From positions 4,684,162 through 4,748,161 of the forward strand of contig NZ_CP025572.1 in NCBI RefSeq assembly GCF_018336975.1: a stretch of DNA of 64,000 bases, read 5' to 3'. Of this stretch, positions 1 through 12,902 are shown piece after piece. Source of the stretch: Marinomonas sp. CT5. Lineage in GTDB: Bacteria; Pseudomonadota; Gammaproteobacteria; Pseudomonadales; Marinomonadaceae. The position numbers and the translations under genes are program-made. The notes beneath the pieces are model-generated. The model was not told the origin of the DNA. It ran no database searches and saw nothing but the letters and a program-made list of their open reading frames with translations. The number at the start of each line of letters is the position of its first letter. The first letter of the stretch is position 1.

Positions 1-1163
<1,163 letters not shown>

Positions 1164-1180
1164 TTAAATACCTAAATACC

Positions 1181-2041
1181 TTAAACCGCTGCCGCGCCGC
1201 TGACTATCTCAGAAATTTCCTGAGTAATCGCTGCTTGACGAGCCTTGTTGTACACCAACTGCAATTCATCAATGATATCACCAGCGTTGTCGGTTGCGTT
1301 TTTCATCGCAAGCATACGAGCTGCTTGTTCACACGCAATGTTCTCAACCACTGACTGATATACTTGAGATTCAATATAGCGAACCAATAATCCGTCTAAA
1401 ATTTCAACGGCTTCAGGCTCGTAGATATAATCCCAGTGGTGCTTTAACTCTGTATTCTCTTCCGCTTTCAATGGCAAAAGTTGCTCAACCGTCGGTTTCT
1501 GAGTCATGGTGTTCACAAACTCATTTGAAACTACATAAAGACGATCAATACGACCTTCATCAAATGCGTCTAGCATCACTTTTACACTACCGACTAGGTC
1601 GTCAGCTTTCGGTGCATCACCTAAGCCAGTGTGTGCTGCTGTGACATTTCCGCCGTAGTTACGAAAGAATGAAACGGATTTAGAGCCAATCGCACAGATG
1701 TCGATTTCAACACCTGAATCAGCAAACTGTTTCATATCTTTAATAGCTGCCTTGAACACGTTAACGTTCAAGCCGCCACATAAACCACGGTCAGAAGAGA
1801 TTACGATATAACCAACACGCTTCGCCTCACGCTCGGTAAGGTAACGGTGTTTATACTCAGGATTCGCGTTGGCCAAATGACCAACTACTTGGCGAATTCG
1901 TTCCGCATACGGACGAGAAGCGGCCATACGATCCTGAGCTTTACGCGTTTTACTTGCTGCTACTTTTTCCATAGCGCGAGTAATTTTACGCGTATTGTTA
2001 ATGCTCGAAATCTGAGTGCGTATCTCTTTTCCGACTGCCAT
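1181..2041 (-). CDS. atpG: F1 ATP synthase gamma subunit
   Basis: The central rotor shaft of F1, coupling proton flow through the c-ring to conformational change in the beta subunits. The 286 residues match the family length. The N-terminus ([19 protein letters not shown]) and the C-terminal helix with [19 protein letters not shown] are the two conserved coiled-coil ends. [16 protein letters not shown] near residue 75-92 is the typical Rossmann-like core segment. It lies between atpA and atpD, as in all proteobacterial atp operons. Confidence 0.97.
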   Translation of the reverse strand: MAVGKEIRTQISSINNTRKITRAMEKVAASKTRKAQDRMAASRPYAERIRQVVGHLANANPEYKHRYLTEREAKRVGYIVISSDRGLCGGLNVNVFKAAIKDMKQFADSGVEIDICAIGSKSVSFFRNYGGNVTAAHTGLGDAPKADDLVGSVKVMLDAFDEGRIDRLYVVSNEFVNTMTQKPTVEQLLPLKAEENTELKHHWDYIYEPEAVEILDGLLVRYIESQVYQSVVENIACEQAARMLAMKNATDNAGDIIDELQLVYNKARQAAITQEISEIVSGAAAV

Positions 2042-2126
2042 AATAGAACTGCCCTTGTGAGAATGTTATTTCACAAACTGCAAGAAAATGGTGACAAGCT
2101 AACAGATTAGTTTGTCACCAAAGTCA

Positions 2127-3671
2127 TTACCAAGTTTGCGTCGCTTTAAACTTCTCGATTGCCGCTTTAAATGTCGCTTCAATCTCGCCGTTAAAATTAC
2201 CAGTTTTGTTAATGTCAGCCATAAGATCAGTGTGTTCACTGTTCATGTAGCTCAACAAAGCCGTTTCAAAACTACCAATTTTGCTTGTTTCAACATCTTC
2301 AAGGAAGCCATCATTAGCAGCGTAAAGAACTACGCCCATATCAGCTACAGACATAGGAGAGAACTGCTTCTGTTTCATCAGTTCAGTAACCTGTTTACCG
2401 TGCTCTAGCTGTTTACGAGTCGCTTCATCTAGGTCAGATGCGAACTGAGCAAATGCTGCCAATTCACGGTATTGAGCCAATGCTAGACGAATACCGCCAC
2501 CTAGTTTCTTAACGATCTTAGTTTGCGCTGCACCACCAACACGAGATACAGAAATACCGGCGTTCATCGCTGGACGGATACCTGCGTTAAACAAGCTCGT
2601 CTCAAGGAAGATTTGACCATCTGTAATAGAGATAACGTTAGTCGGTACGAAAGCCGATACGTCACCACCTTGTGTTTCGATGATTGGCAATGCAGTCAAA
2701 GAACCTGTTTTACCTTTCACTTCACCATTAGTGAACTGCTCAACGTACTCTACGTTTACACGAGATGCACGTTCAAGAAGACGAGAGTGAAGGTAGAATA
2801 CATCACCAGGGTAAGCTTCACGACCTGGTGGACGACGAAGTAGCAAAGAGATCTGACGGTAAGCCCAAGCTTGTTTCGTCAAGTCATCATAAATGATCAA
2901 TGCATCTTCACCGCGGTCACGGAAGTATTCACCCATAGTACAGCCAGTGTATGGCGCAATGAATAGCATAGACGCTGGATCAGATGCACCCGCTGCAACA
3001 ACAGTGGTGTATTCCATAGCGCCCGCTTCTTCAAGCTTACGTACTACGTTTGCAATTGTAGATTGCTTTTGACCGATAGCAACGTACACACACTTAATGC
3101 CAGAGTTTTTCTGAGCAATAATGGTGTCGATCGCTAGCGCTGTTTTACCAACCTGACGGTCACCGATGATCAACTCACGCTGACCGCGGCCTACTGGAAC
3201 CATGGCATCAATTGCCTTGTAACCAGTTTGAATTGGTTGATCTACTGACTGACGAGCGATTACGCCCGGTGCCACTTTCTCAACTTTATCCGTTAGTTTT
3301 GCATCGATAGTGCCTTTGCCGTCGATTGGGTTACCCAATGCGTCAACAACACGACCTAGCAATTCAGGACCGACTGGAACTTCCAGAATACGGCCTGTAC
3401 ATTTTACTTTTTGACCTTCAACAAGGTCTTGGTATTGACCCAATACAACCGCACCTACAGAGTCACGCTCTAGGTTCAAGGCCATACCGTAAACACCACC
3501 AGGGAATTCAATCATTTCCCCGTACATAACATCTGCCAAGCCGTGGATCAGAACGATACCGTCTGCCACGCTGACAATTGTGCCCTCATTTTGGGCATCA
3601 GAAGATACATCGAGGTTCTCGATGCGCTTCTTGATAATCTCGCTGATCTCAGATGGATTCAGTTGCTGCAT
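2127..3671 (-). CDS. atpA: F1 ATP synthase alpha subunit
   Basis: The non-catalytic nucleotide-binding subunit of F1. The 514-residue protein has the P-loop GDRQVGKT at residues 170-177, the conserved [12 protein letters not shown] segment, and the signature [17 protein letters not shown], which contains the arginine finger that reaches into the beta active site. The ATG at 3671 is preceded by a GAGGAATGTAG-like ribosome binding site. It is 38 bases from atpH upstream and 85 bases from atpG downstream, so all are probably co-transcribed. Confidence 0.98.
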   Translation of the reverse strand: MQQLNPSEISEIIKKRIENLDVSSDAQNEGTIVSVADGIVLIHGLADVMYGEMIEFPGGVYGMALNLERDSVGAVVLGQYQDLVEGQKVKCTGRILEVPVGPELLGRVVDALGNPIDGKGTIDAKLTDKVEKVAPGVIARQSVDQPIQTGYKAIDAMVPVGRGQRELIIGDRQVGKTALAIDTIIAQKNSGIKCVYVAIGQKQSTIANVVRKLEEAGAMEYTTVVAAGASDPASMLFIAPYTGCTMGEYFRDRGEDALIIYDDLTKQAWAYRQISLLLRRPPGREAYPGDVFYLHSRLLERASRVNVEYVEQFTNGEVKGKTGSLTALPIIETQGGDVSAFVPTNVISITDGQIFLETSLFNAGIRPAMNAGISVSRVGGAAQTKIVKKLGGGIRLALAQYRELAAFAQFASDLDEATRKQLEHGKQVTELMKQKQFSPMSVADMGVVLYAANDGFLEDVETSKIGSFETALLSYMNSEHTDLMADINKTGNFNGEIEATFKAAIEKFKATQTW

Positions 3672-3709
3672 GCTACATTCCTCAACCCTGGTTTCGACTT
3701 AACGAAACA

Positions 3710-4246
3710 CTAGGAGTTTATCGCCTCGGCTAGTTTCGCTAATTTACCGCGTACTGAACCGTCGATGATTAAGTCACCGGTACGGATAACCACGCCACCA
3801 ATTAGGCTCGCGTCTGTTTCACTGGTTAAGTTGACAGTACGGTCCAACTTTTTAGTCAGTGAAGCGGCTAATGCTTGTGTTTGTTCAGCTGTTAATTCAA
3901 ATGCAGACGTAAATTCAACATTTACGGCTTTTTCAAAATTCAGTTTGAACTGTAAAAATAACTCAGAGATAGCAGGAAGAAGCGCTAGACGCTTATTCAC
4001 AGCCAAGGCCAACAAAAATGCTTTACCTTGCTCAGTTGTTACTTCTGCACAAACGTCCGCTAGAGCGTTTGCCTTCTCTTCCGCACTAAAAGCAGGATTT
4101 TCAAGTGCTGTTTTAAGCTTAGGCTCAACTGTTACAGTAGCTAATACGTTTAACATATCAGCCCACTCAGTAATGTGGCCTTGTTCTCTAGCAACTTCAA
4201 AAACCGCTTTAGCGTACGGTCGCGCGACTGTTTTTAATTCAGCCAT
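3710..4246 (-). CDS. atpH: F1 ATP synthase delta subunit
   Basis: The OSCP-type delta subunit, which ties the top of F1 to the peripheral stalk. The 178 residues are the usual length. The N-terminal helical domain begins MAELKTVARPYAKAVFEVA, and the C-terminal part carries the family signature around residues 145-170 (DASLIGGVVIRTGDLIIDGS). It lies between atpF and atpA with an 11-base gap to atpF, which suggests coupled translation. Confidence 0.95.
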   Translation of the reverse strand: MAELKTVARPYAKAVFEVAREQGHITEWADMLNVLATVTVEPKLKTALENPAFSAEEKANALADVCAEVTTEQGKAFLLALAVNKRLALLPAISELFLQFKLNFEKAVNVEFTSAFELTAEQTQALAASLTKKLDRTVNLTSETDASLIGGVVIRTGDLIIDGSVRGKLAKLAEAINS

Positions 4247-4257
4247 TAGACCCTCGC

Positions 4258-4728
4258 TTAAAGCTCTTTGGCGAGCTGTTCAACGATCTCGCTATGTGCT
4301 TTTTCGTCAATGGTGGCTCCCAAGATCTTCTCGGCACCAGCAAATGCAAGAACGGACACTTGAGCACGCAATGCTTCTTTAGCACGCATTACGTCTTGTT
4401 CGATCTCTGCTTGAGCTGCTTCGCGCAGACGCTTGCCATCAGCAATCACCTGCTCTTTTGCCTCGTCGACCATTTGGTTCGCACGTTTGTTGGCTTGTTC
4501 AATTATCTCGGCCGCGTTTTCTTTGCTTTCACGTAAAATTTGAGCGGCTTGTTCTTGTGCCAACTCTAGATCACGTGAAGCACGATTCGCTGCTTCCAAA
4601 CCGTCCGCAATTTTTTTACTGCGCTCTTCGAGCGCAGTAATAACTGGTGGCCATACATATTTCATGCAGAACCAGACAAAAATCGCAAACGATATAGCTT
4701 GGCCTAGAAGTGTGAGATTTAAGTTCAC
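4258..4728 (-). CDS. atpF: Fo ATP synthase b subunit
   Basis: The membrane-anchored peripheral stalk subunit, present as a dimer. The 156 residues start with the short periplasmic end and single membrane helix ([20 protein letters not shown]), followed by a long charged, Ala/Glu/Lys-rich coiled coil from about residue 30 to the end. The start codon is GTG at 4728, with GAGG seven to eight bases upstream. Length and position between atpE and atpH are standard for gammaproteobacteria with a single b subunit. Confidence 0.95.
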   Translation of the reverse strand: MNLNLTLLGQAISFAIFVWFCMKYVWPPVITALEERSKKIADGLEAANRASRDLELAQEQAAQILRESKENAAEIIEQANKRANQMVDEAKEQVIADGKRLREAAQAEIEQDVMRAKEALRAQVSVLAFAGAEKILGATIDEKAHSEIVEQLAKEL

Positions 4729-4785
4729 GCTAATACCCTCGCTTTTAGTCGTTTAAAAATTATTTCCGCAATGTTTTGCAGAATA

Positions 4786-5067
<282 letters not shown>

Positions 5068-5106
5068 TTAGATAAGGTTTAAATTATTACTTTAAAGAAC
5101 ACACTT

Positions 5107-5973
<867 letters not shown>

Positions 5974-6003
5974 TCAATGATTAAAATCCTATTACCTATC
6001 ACG

Positions 6004-6411
6004 CTAGGCATTTCTAAGCATGATAGGGCTGAGCCAATGACTCAAAATTGCGCCACCAAAACCTGCAAAGAAAGCCCCTGCAGCTAACGGTTTAATCAGA
6101 AGAAAAACCAGCGACAATAAAACCACTGTCATAGCCAATTTACCGGCTTCTCCTCGATAGAATGATCTAACAACATCCTTTGCTGGGCGAGTTCCTTTGT
6201 ACCCGAAAATCCGCCAAGCCATATAAATACTCGGTAAAATGCTGGTCAAAGCCCCCAATATAAATGAGTACCCATACAGACCACCAGCAATGTAAAAAAT
6301 TCCCAAAGAAACAAAAAAAGTGAGTAATAATTGTAATAAAAGGAAACGAAATATAGCCTTCTTTTTTGCGCTAATAATTTCACTCGCGCGCCTTGGCTTT
6401 TTTGTCTCCAT
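6004..6411 (-). CDS. atpI: ATP synthase assembly/ion-handling protein AtpI
   Basis: First gene of the atp operon, a small four-helix membrane protein associated with c-ring assembly or Mg2+/Ca2+ handling. The ATG at 6411 gives 135 residues and has AAAGAGAG seven bases upstream. A GTG seven codons further out is in frame but would use that Shine-Dalgarno as coding sequence. A basic N-terminus (METKKPRRASEIISAKKKA) precedes hydrophobic segments at roughly residues 22-42, 45-63, 83-105 and 108-125. The assignment rests on position and profile, since AtpI sequences vary widely. Confidence 0.88.
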   Translation of the reverse strand: METKKPRRASEIISAKKKAIFRFLLLQLLLTFFVSLGIFYIAGGLYGYSFILGALTSILPSIYMAWRIFGYKGTRPAKDVVRSFYRGEAGKLAMTVVLLSLVFLLIKPLAAGAFFAGFGGAILSHWLSPIMLRNA

Positions 6412-6474
6412 TCCCCAACTCTCTTTGCGCACAATAAAAGTGCAATCAATGTGATGATTTACAAAATTCGAGGC

Positions 6475-6503
6475 ATTATAGGGGTAATAGCGGCCTTGTT
6501 CAA
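6475..6503 (-). promoter_or_regulatory. sigma70-type promoter of the atp operon
   Basis: On the minus strand TTGAAC (6503-6498) is followed after exactly 17 bases by a perfect TATAAT (6480-6475). It lies 64 bases before the atpI ATG, with no other gene between. The predicted start of transcription is near 6468. Confidence 0.8.
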
Positions 6504-6575
6504 CTTAAACTGATTTACAGGATCACTTTAGTAGCATCTTGTCTAGATAGAAAAACCCTCTTATCACAAATTGCT

Positions 6576-7460
6576 TCATTTCCCTTCAAGCAATTCACTG
6601 ATCAAGAGCTCTAGGTGTTCAGGGTTGCGGTATTCAATAACCAACTTGCCTTTACCTTTGGCAGAAGGTTGTATTTTTACCGCGGCATTAATCTTTTGGC
6701 TAATGCGTTCTGCTTCTGCACTCAAATCAGGCAGAGGAGGTTTGTTATCTTGATTTTTTTCTGTGACTTGAAAATTTTTAACTAATCTCTCAGTCTCACG
6801 AACAGACAAAGATTTTGTCACTACCTGTGATGCGGCTTGAATTTGCTTATCGTGTTCTAGAGGCAATAACGCTCGCGCATGACCCATTTCAATATCACCA
6901 TGCTCGAGAAGACGACGAACTTCAGGGGTTAAGCCTAATAGTCGTAATAAGTTAGCAACCGTAGAACGAGATTTACCGACAGTATCGGCCACTTCTTGTT
7001 GTGTAAGATGAAAGTCTTCAACTAAACGCTGTAATGCCAGTGCTTCTTCCACTGGATTTAGGTCTTCACGTTGAATGTTTTCAATCAATGCAAGAACCAC
7101 AGCATCGGCATCTTCAACATGCCGAACAATAACCGGCACTTGTGTTAAATCCGCTAATTTGGCCGCTCGCCAACGACGCTCGCCAGCAATAATTTCATAC
7201 TGATTGTGGCCATTTGGACGCACAACAATAGGCTGCATAATGCCTTGAGTTCGGATTGATGAAGCTAAATCTTCTAATTGCGCAGGATTCATGTCACGAC
7301 GAGGTTGAAATTTACCTTTAGAAAGCCATTCCACAGGTAAATAAGTCAGGCCTTTTATTTGTTCACTATTAGAATCACTATCAGCCTCATTGGTTGGCGT
7401 TGATTGTGGTGCCAATAATGCATCTAAGCCACGACCTAGACCTCTTTTTTTCATCGTCAT
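6576..7460 (-). CDS. parB: chromosome partitioning protein ParB
   Basis: A CTP-dependent DNA clamp that loads at parS sites and spreads to organise the origin region with ParA and SMC. The 294 residues begin with the conserved MKKRGLGRGLDALL leader. The N-terminal domain has the CTP/arginine-patch motif GERRWRAAKLA near residue 95, then the NPVEEA segment and the helix-turn-helix LTQQEVADTVGKSRSTVANL near residues 150-170. The C-terminal part is the dimerisation domain. Two ATGs lie six bases apart; AGGG fits the first. Candidate parS targets lie at 59547 and 58683. Confidence 0.97.
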   Translation of the reverse strand: MTMKKRGLGRGLDALLAPQSTPTNEADSDSNSEQIKGLTYLPVEWLSKGKFQPRRDMNPAQLEDLASSIRTQGIMQPIVVRPNGHNQYEIIAGERRWRAAKLADLTQVPVIVRHVEDADAVVLALIENIQREDLNPVEEALALQRLVEDFHLTQQEVADTVGKSRSTVANLLRLLGLTPEVRRLLEHGDIEMGHARALLPLEHDKQIQAASQVVTKSLSVRETERLVKNFQVTEKNQDNKPPLPDLSAEAERISQKINAAVKIQPSAKGKGKLVIEYRNPEHLELLISELLEGK

Positions 7461-7505
7461 TTCACTAACCCTAATTGGTATTAAACTACGCTTATTGAAC
7501 TGTCA

Positions 7506-8273
7506 CTATGCAACAGATTTTCGGATAAACTCACCCGCTAACGCAAGGTAAGCAATGGCACCACGGGACTGTTTTTCATAATGCAAAACAGGCAAACCAT
7601 AACTTGGTGATTCTGCTAACCGAATATTTCTAGGTATCACTGTGTCATAAACTTTATCGCCAAAATGCTTTTGAAGCTGTCCAGAAACATCATGCGTTAA
7701 GCTTGGGCGAGGATCATACATGGTTCGCAAAATCCCCTCGATCTCTAATGATGGGTTTAACGCTTGGGTAATTCGACTAATCGTTTGCAATAACGCCGTC
7801 AGCCCTTCCAATGCATAATATTCACATTGCACAGGAATCAACACGCCTTGAGAAGCGGCTAAGGCATTAACCGTCAACATATTCAAAGCAGGAGGACAAT
7901 CAAGCAAAATGTAATCAAAGTCATTGTCTACTTCATAAAGCCCAGCACGAAGACGGGTTTCTTTACTGGGTAAATCCAGCAAAACTACTTCCGCCCCCGT
8001 TAAATCGCTATTGGCAGGCAATACCCAATAGTCACCAGGCATGCTTTTCTTCATAGCTTCTTTAACACCATGAGAACCGATCAATACGTCATAGACACTG
8101 GTATCTAACTCTTCTTTAGTAAAACCACTTCCCGTTGTCGCGTTACCTTGCGGATCTAAATCAATCAATAATACTCGACGCTTCATTGCCGCCAATGATG
8201 CCGCTAAATTGACGCAGGTGGTGGTTTTACCCACGCCGCCTTTTTGGTTGGTAACTGCAATGATTTTTGCCAT
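7506..8273 (-). CDS. parA: chromosome partitioning ATPase ParA (Soj)
   Basis: Deviant Walker-type ATPase that works with ParB in origin segregation. The 255 residues show KGGVGKTTT at 11-19, the signature lysine K11, the Walker A' DYILLDCPP motif near residue 118-126, and a short N-terminus without the regulatory HTH of plasmid ParA proteins. It begins three bases after rsmG ends and is 45 bases from parB, in the standard rsmG-parA-parB order beside oriC. Confidence 0.97.
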   Translation of the reverse strand: MAKIIAVTNQKGGVGKTTTCVNLAASLAAMKRRVLLIDLDPQGNATTGSGFTKEELDTSVYDVLIGSHGVKEAMKKSMPGDYWVLPANSDLTGAEVVLLDLPSKETRLRAGLYEVDNDFDYILLDCPPALNMLTVNALAASQGVLIPVQCEYYALEGLTALLQTISRITQALNPSLEIEGILRTMYDPRPSLTHDVSGQLQKHFGDKVYDTVIPRNIRLAESPSYGLPVLHYEKQSRGAIAYLALAGEFIRKSVA

Positions 8274-8276
8274 GAT

Positions 8277-8903
8277 TTATCCTTTACGCGTCATCACTAC
8301 CATGTGACGCTCCGCCTGAACATTTGGCACATTAAGAGGTTCTACAGAGACTAAATCAACCTCTTTTGGTAGCGCCGCTATTTCTTCACTAGGGTAAACC
8401 CCTTTCATGGCTAAAAAATTACCAGTCTCTTTTGGAAGAGGTAACGTCCAATTAATCATATCTTGTAAAGAGGCAAAAGCACGGGAAATTACATGATCGT
8501 ACTCCCCTTGGTGAACATGTTTTTCAACACGCTCATTTGCTACCGTTACATTTTGAATACCTAATTCCATTTTTACTTGCGTCAAAAAACGTGTTTTTTT
8601 GCCGTTACTGTCAAGTAAAGTGAAATGTTTGTCTGGATAGCATATAGCAAGCACCATACCAGGTAAGCCCGGACCGGTACCAACATCTATAATATTGTCT
8701 CCAGTGATATAAGGTAAAGTCGCCAAACTGTCTAATAAATGCAAAGAGATCATTTGCTCAACATCGCGAATAGCAGTCAGGTTATAAGCCTTGTTCCACT
8801 TTTCCAGCATGGCTAAATATTTAACAAGAATCTGAATCGTTTCATCAGATAAAGCAGCGCCCATTTGTTGGGCGCCTTTTTGAATAGTGTCAAAGTGTGT
8901 CAC
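8277..8903 (-). CDS. rsmG: 16S rRNA (guanine527-N7)-methyltransferase
   Basis: SAM-dependent methyltransferase that modifies G527 of 16S rRNA (formerly GidB). The 208 residues carry the SAM-binding motif NIIDVGTGPGLPGMVLAI near residue 70-87 and the N-terminal helical part with KYLAMLEKWNKAYNLTAI. The start codon is GTG at 8903 with GGAT five bases upstream; an in-frame ATG at codon 14 is less likely because conserved helix residues would be lost. It lies between mnmG and parA. Confidence 0.96.
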   Translation of the reverse strand: MTHFDTIQKGAQQMGAALSDETIQILVKYLAMLEKWNKAYNLTAIRDVEQMISLHLLDSLATLPYITGDNIIDVGTGPGLPGMVLAICYPDKHFTLLDSNGKKTRFLTQVKMELGIQNVTVANERVEKHVHQGEYDHVISRAFASLQDMINWTLPLPKETGNFLAMKGVYPSEEIAALPKEVDLVSVEPLNVPNVQAERHMVVMTRKG

Positions 8904-8954
8904 AGTCGATCCATTTCTATAAAGATAGCAATTAGGGATTATCGGCTGATGATT

Positions 8955-10844
8955 CTAGGCACTTTTGCGTGCAATCGCACGTTTTTTCAAGTGAATTAAC
9001 AGTAAGGATACAGCGGCAGGCGTTACACCTTGGATTCGAGAAGCCGCTGCAAGCGTGGCAGGACGCAACTCAGTCAGCTTTTGCTTAATCTCATTTGATA
9101 AGCCTTCCATCTTCGAATAATCCAAATCATCAGGCAATTCTGTATTTTCCTGACGGCGCAAACGCTCAATGTCTTCAGCCTGTCGAGCAATATACCCTGC
9201 GTACTTCACAGTAATCTGTACTTGCTCAGACACTTGCTCATCCACCGCTTCTTCTGGTGCATTTTTCAAATTAGCAATATCTGAATAGACAACATTCGGG
9301 CGTTTAAGCAGGTCTAATAAACTGTACTCATGAGTAATCGGCGTTTCTAATTTTGGATTAATACTTTCTGCTTCCGGTGAATTAGGCACAATCCAACTAG
9401 ACTTAAGACGTTGAGTTTCAAGCTCAATCGCTTCGCGTTTTTTACAAAAAGCCGCCCAGCGCTCATCCGAAACCAAACCAAGCTCACGACCTTTTTCTGT
9501 CAAACGCATATCGGCGTTGTCTTCACGAAGAATCAAACGGTATTCGGCACGGCTGGTGAACATACGATACGGTTCTTTGGTGCCCATTGAGATCAAGTCA
9601 TCAACAAGCACACCTAGATACGCTTCATCACGACGTGGTGTCCACGCTTCTTTACCTTGTGCAAGCAAGGCGGCATTTAACCCCGCCAACAAACCTTGAG
9701 CACCGGCTTCTTCATAACCCGTTGTCCCATTGATTTGTCCTGCGAAGAACAGGCCAGGCATGTGTTTCGTTTCCAGAGAATACTTCAGATCTTGTGGATT
9801 GAAATAATCGTACTCAATAGCATAGCCAGGACGAATAATATGAGCATTCTCCATACCTTTCATTGAGCGTACTAACTCTATTTGCACATCAAATGGTAAA
9901 GACGTCGAAATACCATTTGGATACAGCTCATGAGTGGTTAAACCTTCTGGTTCTATAAAGATTTGATGCGAGTTTTTATCCGCAAAACGTACGATTTTAT
10001 CTTCAATAGAAGGACAGTAACGTGGGCCAACACCTTCAATAACCCCTGAATACATAGGAGATCGATCCATCCCTGCACGAATAATATCGTGAGTACGCTC
10101 GTTCGTATGAGTAATAAAACACTCAATCTGACGAGGGTGCATCGCTCGGTTACCCATGTAGGACATCACAGGATCAATGTCATCCCCTGGTTGCGCCTGC
10201 ATTTGCGAAAAATCAACAGTACGGGCATCTATACGAGGTGGTGTACCAGTTTTTAAGCGATCAACACGGAATGGTAAAGCACGAAGTTTTTCTGCTAAGC
10301 CAATGGATGGCGGATCCCCTGCTCGACCACCAGAATGATTTTGTAAACCAACATGAATGACACCACCTAAAAATGTGCCAGCGGTTAACACAACCGTTTT
10401 ACTGTTAAAACGTATGCCTGTTTGAGTAATGACACCACGTGCTTCGCCATCTTCAACAATAAGGTCTTCTGCAGACTGTTGAAACAGCCATAAATTTTCT
10501 TGGTTTTCCAATTTATGACGAATAGCCGCTTTATATAATATACGGTCAGCCTGAGCACGAGTCGCTCGAACTGCAGGACCTTTTCGGGAATTCAATGTAC
10601 GAAATTGGATGCCAGCTTGATCGGTAGCTAAAGCCATAGCGCCATCTAAAGCATCTATTTCTTTTACTAGATGGGACTTCCCTATGCCACCAATGGCGGG
10701 GTTACAGGACATTTGTCCTAAAGTTTCAATGTTGTGAGAAAGTAACAAAGTTTTCACACCCATACGTGCCGCAGCTAATGCCGCTTCTGTACCAGCGTGT
10801 CCGCCACCAACCACAATCACATCAAAGCGACTTGGGAAATCCAC
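8955..10844 (-). CDS. mnmG: tRNA uridine-5-carboxymethylaminomethyl modification enzyme MnmG (GidA)
   Basis: FAD-dependent subunit of the MnmE-MnmG complex, which installs the cmnm5 group on wobble U34 of tRNAs. I place the start at GTG 10844 ([20 protein letters not shown]), with GAGG five bases before it. This gives 629 residues, the family length, and puts the FAD dinucleotide fold at the N-terminus. The open frame extends 63 codons further upstream, but that stretch is AT-rich, lysine/isoleucine-rich and not typical of the family. [18 protein letters not shown] and the C-terminal helical MnmE-binding domain are intact. Its usual neighbour mnmE is 6 kb away (see findings). Confidence 0.96.
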   Translation of the reverse strand: MDFPSRFDVIVVGGGHAGTEAALAAARMGVKTLLLSHNIETLGQMSCNPAIGGIGKSHLVKEIDALDGAMALATDQAGIQFRTLNSRKGPAVRATRAQADRILYKAAIRHKLENQENLWLFQQSAEDLIVEDGEARGVITQTGIRFNSKTVVLTAGTFLGGVIHVGLQNHSGGRAGDPPSIGLAEKLRALPFRVDRLKTGTPPRIDARTVDFSQMQAQPGDDIDPVMSYMGNRAMHPRQIECFITHTNERTHDIIRAGMDRSPMYSGVIEGVGPRYCPSIEDKIVRFADKNSHQIFIEPEGLTTHELYPNGISTSLPFDVQIELVRSMKGMENAHIIRPGYAIEYDYFNPQDLKYSLETKHMPGLFFAGQINGTTGYEEAGAQGLLAGLNAALLAQGKEAWTPRRDEAYLGVLVDDLISMGTKEPYRMFTSRAEYRLILREDNADMRLTEKGRELGLVSDERWAAFCKKREAIELETQRLKSSWIVPNSPEAESINPKLETPITHEYSLLDLLKRPNVVYSDIANLKNAPEEAVDEQVSEQVQITVKYAGYIARQAEDIERLRRQENTELPDDLDYSKMEGLSNEIKQKLTELRPATLAAASRIQGVTPAAVSLLLIHLKKRAIARKSA

Positions 10845-11040
10845 AGGAACCTCGGTATTACGAATAAATAAAATGAATAAAAAACGATCAATCCTCGATT
10901 GAGGCCGCTTAGTATATAGGCTAATTTCCAAAAAGAAAGGGATCGAAATCTCTTTAACCCGGTCATCAATATTAATATATTTAAGTAAGTATTTAAGTTC
11001 TTTTATGTATGTTATGTCTATATAGCAAGCCAAAATCTGT

Positions 11041-11445
11041 GCATAAGAATAAAAAATCTATATTTATTAAATATTTATGTAGATAACATCTTGTTAAGAC
11101 AAGGCGGGTTATCTTGTGATGTGGATAACCTGAGCCTGTGTATAAAATAGGTAGTTATACAGAGGGAATTTTTAAGCTCATAGTTGTTAAAAACTGTGCA
11201 AAACTTCCTATCAATCTATCACCAAACTTATCAACAGGTGTTTTTTTGTTTTGTTAATAAAATAAGTGTCTGTTTAATAAGGTCTTTTGTCTTTTTAAGC
11301 TGAGAAATGGCTTTTTTTTATGAAAAATTAATCCACAAGTAAAAAAATAAAAAAAGTGAAATTTTTTTATTTTTCGCTATCCAATAGATGTGAATAATTA
11401 TTCTATCCTTCTGTTTTAGAAGGTCTTGGAGCATTGTGGAGAAAG
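11041..11445. other. AT-rich region with DnaA boxes upstream of mnmG (origin-like)
   Basis: The gap between mnmG and the deaminase gene (10845-11535) holds no gene. Three exact TTATNCACA boxes are read on the minus strand, at 11120-11128 (TTATCCACA), 11137-11145 (TTATACACA) and 11389-11397 (TTATTCACA). One-mismatch boxes lie at 11228-11236 (TTATCAACA, plus), 11329-11337 (TAATCCACA, plus) and 11435-11443 (minus). Between them, 11230-11380 is strongly AT-rich with A/T runs. The position next to gidA is that of E. coli oriC. Whether it unwinds or only binds DnaA cannot be told from sequence. Confidence 0.5.
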
Positions 11446-11535
11446 AAAGACAATTCAGAAAAAATTCACCTGTGAGTAACTATTTTGCTTTTGTAGTAAT
11501 CTTTGTCAGATCAAACGACCAAGATGAGGATTTCT

Positions 11536-12897
11536 ATGATTGAGCAAGCGATTTGGATTCAATCACCTAAAGCGATATTGGCATCCAATGCGGATGCTGG
11601 TGTGGTGATTCGCGATGGAAAAATTTGTGAGTTGGTTGCTGCTGGGAAAACGCCCACCAGCCACTATGATGTTATTTTTGATGCTTCTAATCATGTTGTC
11701 TTACCTGGACTAATCAATGCACACCATCATTTTTATCAAACGCTCACTCGGGCTTTTCCTGATGCGCTTAATAAAGCGTTATTTCCTTGGTTACAGACTC
11801 TTTATCCGCTTTGGGCTGAATTAGAGCCAGATATGCTAGCGAGTGCGACCAAGCTTGCCATGGTGGAATTAATGGAATCCGGTTGTACGCTTGCAGCAGA
11901 TCACCATTACTTATTCCCCGCCGGTATGGAAAATGTCATTGATGTACAAGTTGATGTTGCTAAATCTCTTGGTATGCGCGCTATGTTTACTCGTGGTTCC
12001 ATGAGTTTGGGGGAAAAAGACGGTGGTTTGCCGCCTCAATCTACCGTTCAAGATGAAAAAACCATTATCGATGACAGTGCGCGGTTGATTAAAGCCCATC
12101 ATCAGCGAGGTGAAGGTGCGATGATTCAAATCGCTTTAGCACCCTGTTCACCGTTTTCCGTCACCACTGACATTATGAAAAGCAGCGCGGAATTAGCGAA
12201 AAATGAAAATGTGCGCTTACACACTCACCTTGCTGAAACCCTAGATGAAGAAGCTTTCTGTTTAAAACGTTTTGGTATGCGTACGGTCGACTATTTAGAA
12301 AGTGTCGGTTGGTTACATGATAGAACTTGGCTAGCACACGGTATCCACTTTGATGAAGATGAAATAAGTCGTCTAGGTAAAGCTAAAGTGGGAATTTGTC
12401 ACTGTCCAACCTCAAACATGATGTTGGGTTCAGGGGTTGCAAGAAACAATGAATTAGAAGCGGCTGGTGCCTTGGTTGGATTAGGTGTTGATGGTTCTGC
12501 GTCAAACGATGGCTCGAATATGATCATGGAAGTTCGCCAAGCCTTATATATCCAACGATTACGCTATGGTTCCGCCAATGTTTCTCACTTCGATGCCTAT
12601 CGTTGGGCGACCCAAGGTTCAGCTGCGGTACTGGGGCGTGAAGACATTGGTGAAATCGCTGTTGGGAAGCAGGCTGACTTTGCGTTGTTTAAATTGGATG
12701 AATTACGCTTTTCAGGCAGTCATGACCCTCTAGCGGCACTTCTATTATGTGGTGCACAAAAAGCCAATCGAGTAATGATCGCGGGAAAATGGACGGTAGA
12801 AGATGGTCATGCAATTGGTATTGATAGACAACAATTGATGGCTGAGCACTCTGCTCATGCGCAGCGTTTAGCCAGTAAGTTATTAGCTAAAAAATAA
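11536..12897 (+). CDS. 8-oxoguanine deaminase (amidohydrolase family)
   Basis: A zinc hydrolase of the guanine/cytosine deaminase branch, probably converting 8-oxoguanine to urate. I chose ATG 11536, which has GAGG six bases upstream; in-frame starts at 11503 and 11524 lack one. The 453 residues show the metal pair H63-x-H65 (NAHHHFYQ), the LHTHLAET segment, AHGIHFDE with the catalytic His, and VDGSASNDG with the metal-binding Asp. The SNDG ending and the length fit the 8-oxoguanine deaminase subgroup better than atrazine hydrolases or S-adenosylhomocysteine deaminases, but substrate assignment within this family is only by similarity. A terminator follows directly. Confidence 0.8.
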   Translation: MIEQAIWIQSPKAILASNADAGVVIRDGKICELVAAGKTPTSHYDVIFDASNHVVLPGLINAHHHFYQTLTRAFPDALNKALFPWLQTLYPLWAELEPDMLASATKLAMVELMESGCTLAADHHYLFPAGMENVIDVQVDVAKSLGMRAMFTRGSMSLGEKDGGLPPQSTVQDEKTIIDDSARLIKAHHQRGEGAMIQIALAPCSPFSVTTDIMKSSAELAKNENVRLHTHLAETLDEEAFCLKRFGMRTVDYLESVGWLHDRTWLAHGIHFDEDEISRLGKAKVGICHCPTSNMMLGSGVARNNELEAAGALVGLGVDGSASNDGSNMIMEVRQALYIQRLRYGSANVSHFDAYRWATQGSAAVLGREDIGEIAVGKQADFALFKLDELRFSGSHDPLAALLLCGAQKANRVMIAGKWTVEDGHAIGIDRQQLMAEHSAHAQRLASKLLAKK

Positions 12898-12902
12898 AGC
12901 CA

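Noticed and set aside
3765..4382. 205-codon open frame on the plus strand opposite atpH/atpF
   Set aside because: It is antisense to two certain genes, Ala/Ser-rich as expected from the mirror of their codons, and resembles no family.
4565..4585. CACGTGAA in atpF as a parS half-site
   Set aside because: Only the right half resembles parS; the left half does not match and the site is within conserved coding sequence.
10845..11033. 63-codon N-terminal extension of MnmG in the same frame
   Set aside because: The GTG at 10844 has a ribosome binding site and gives the family length of 629 residues with the FAD fold at the N-terminus. The extension is AT-rich leader sequence.
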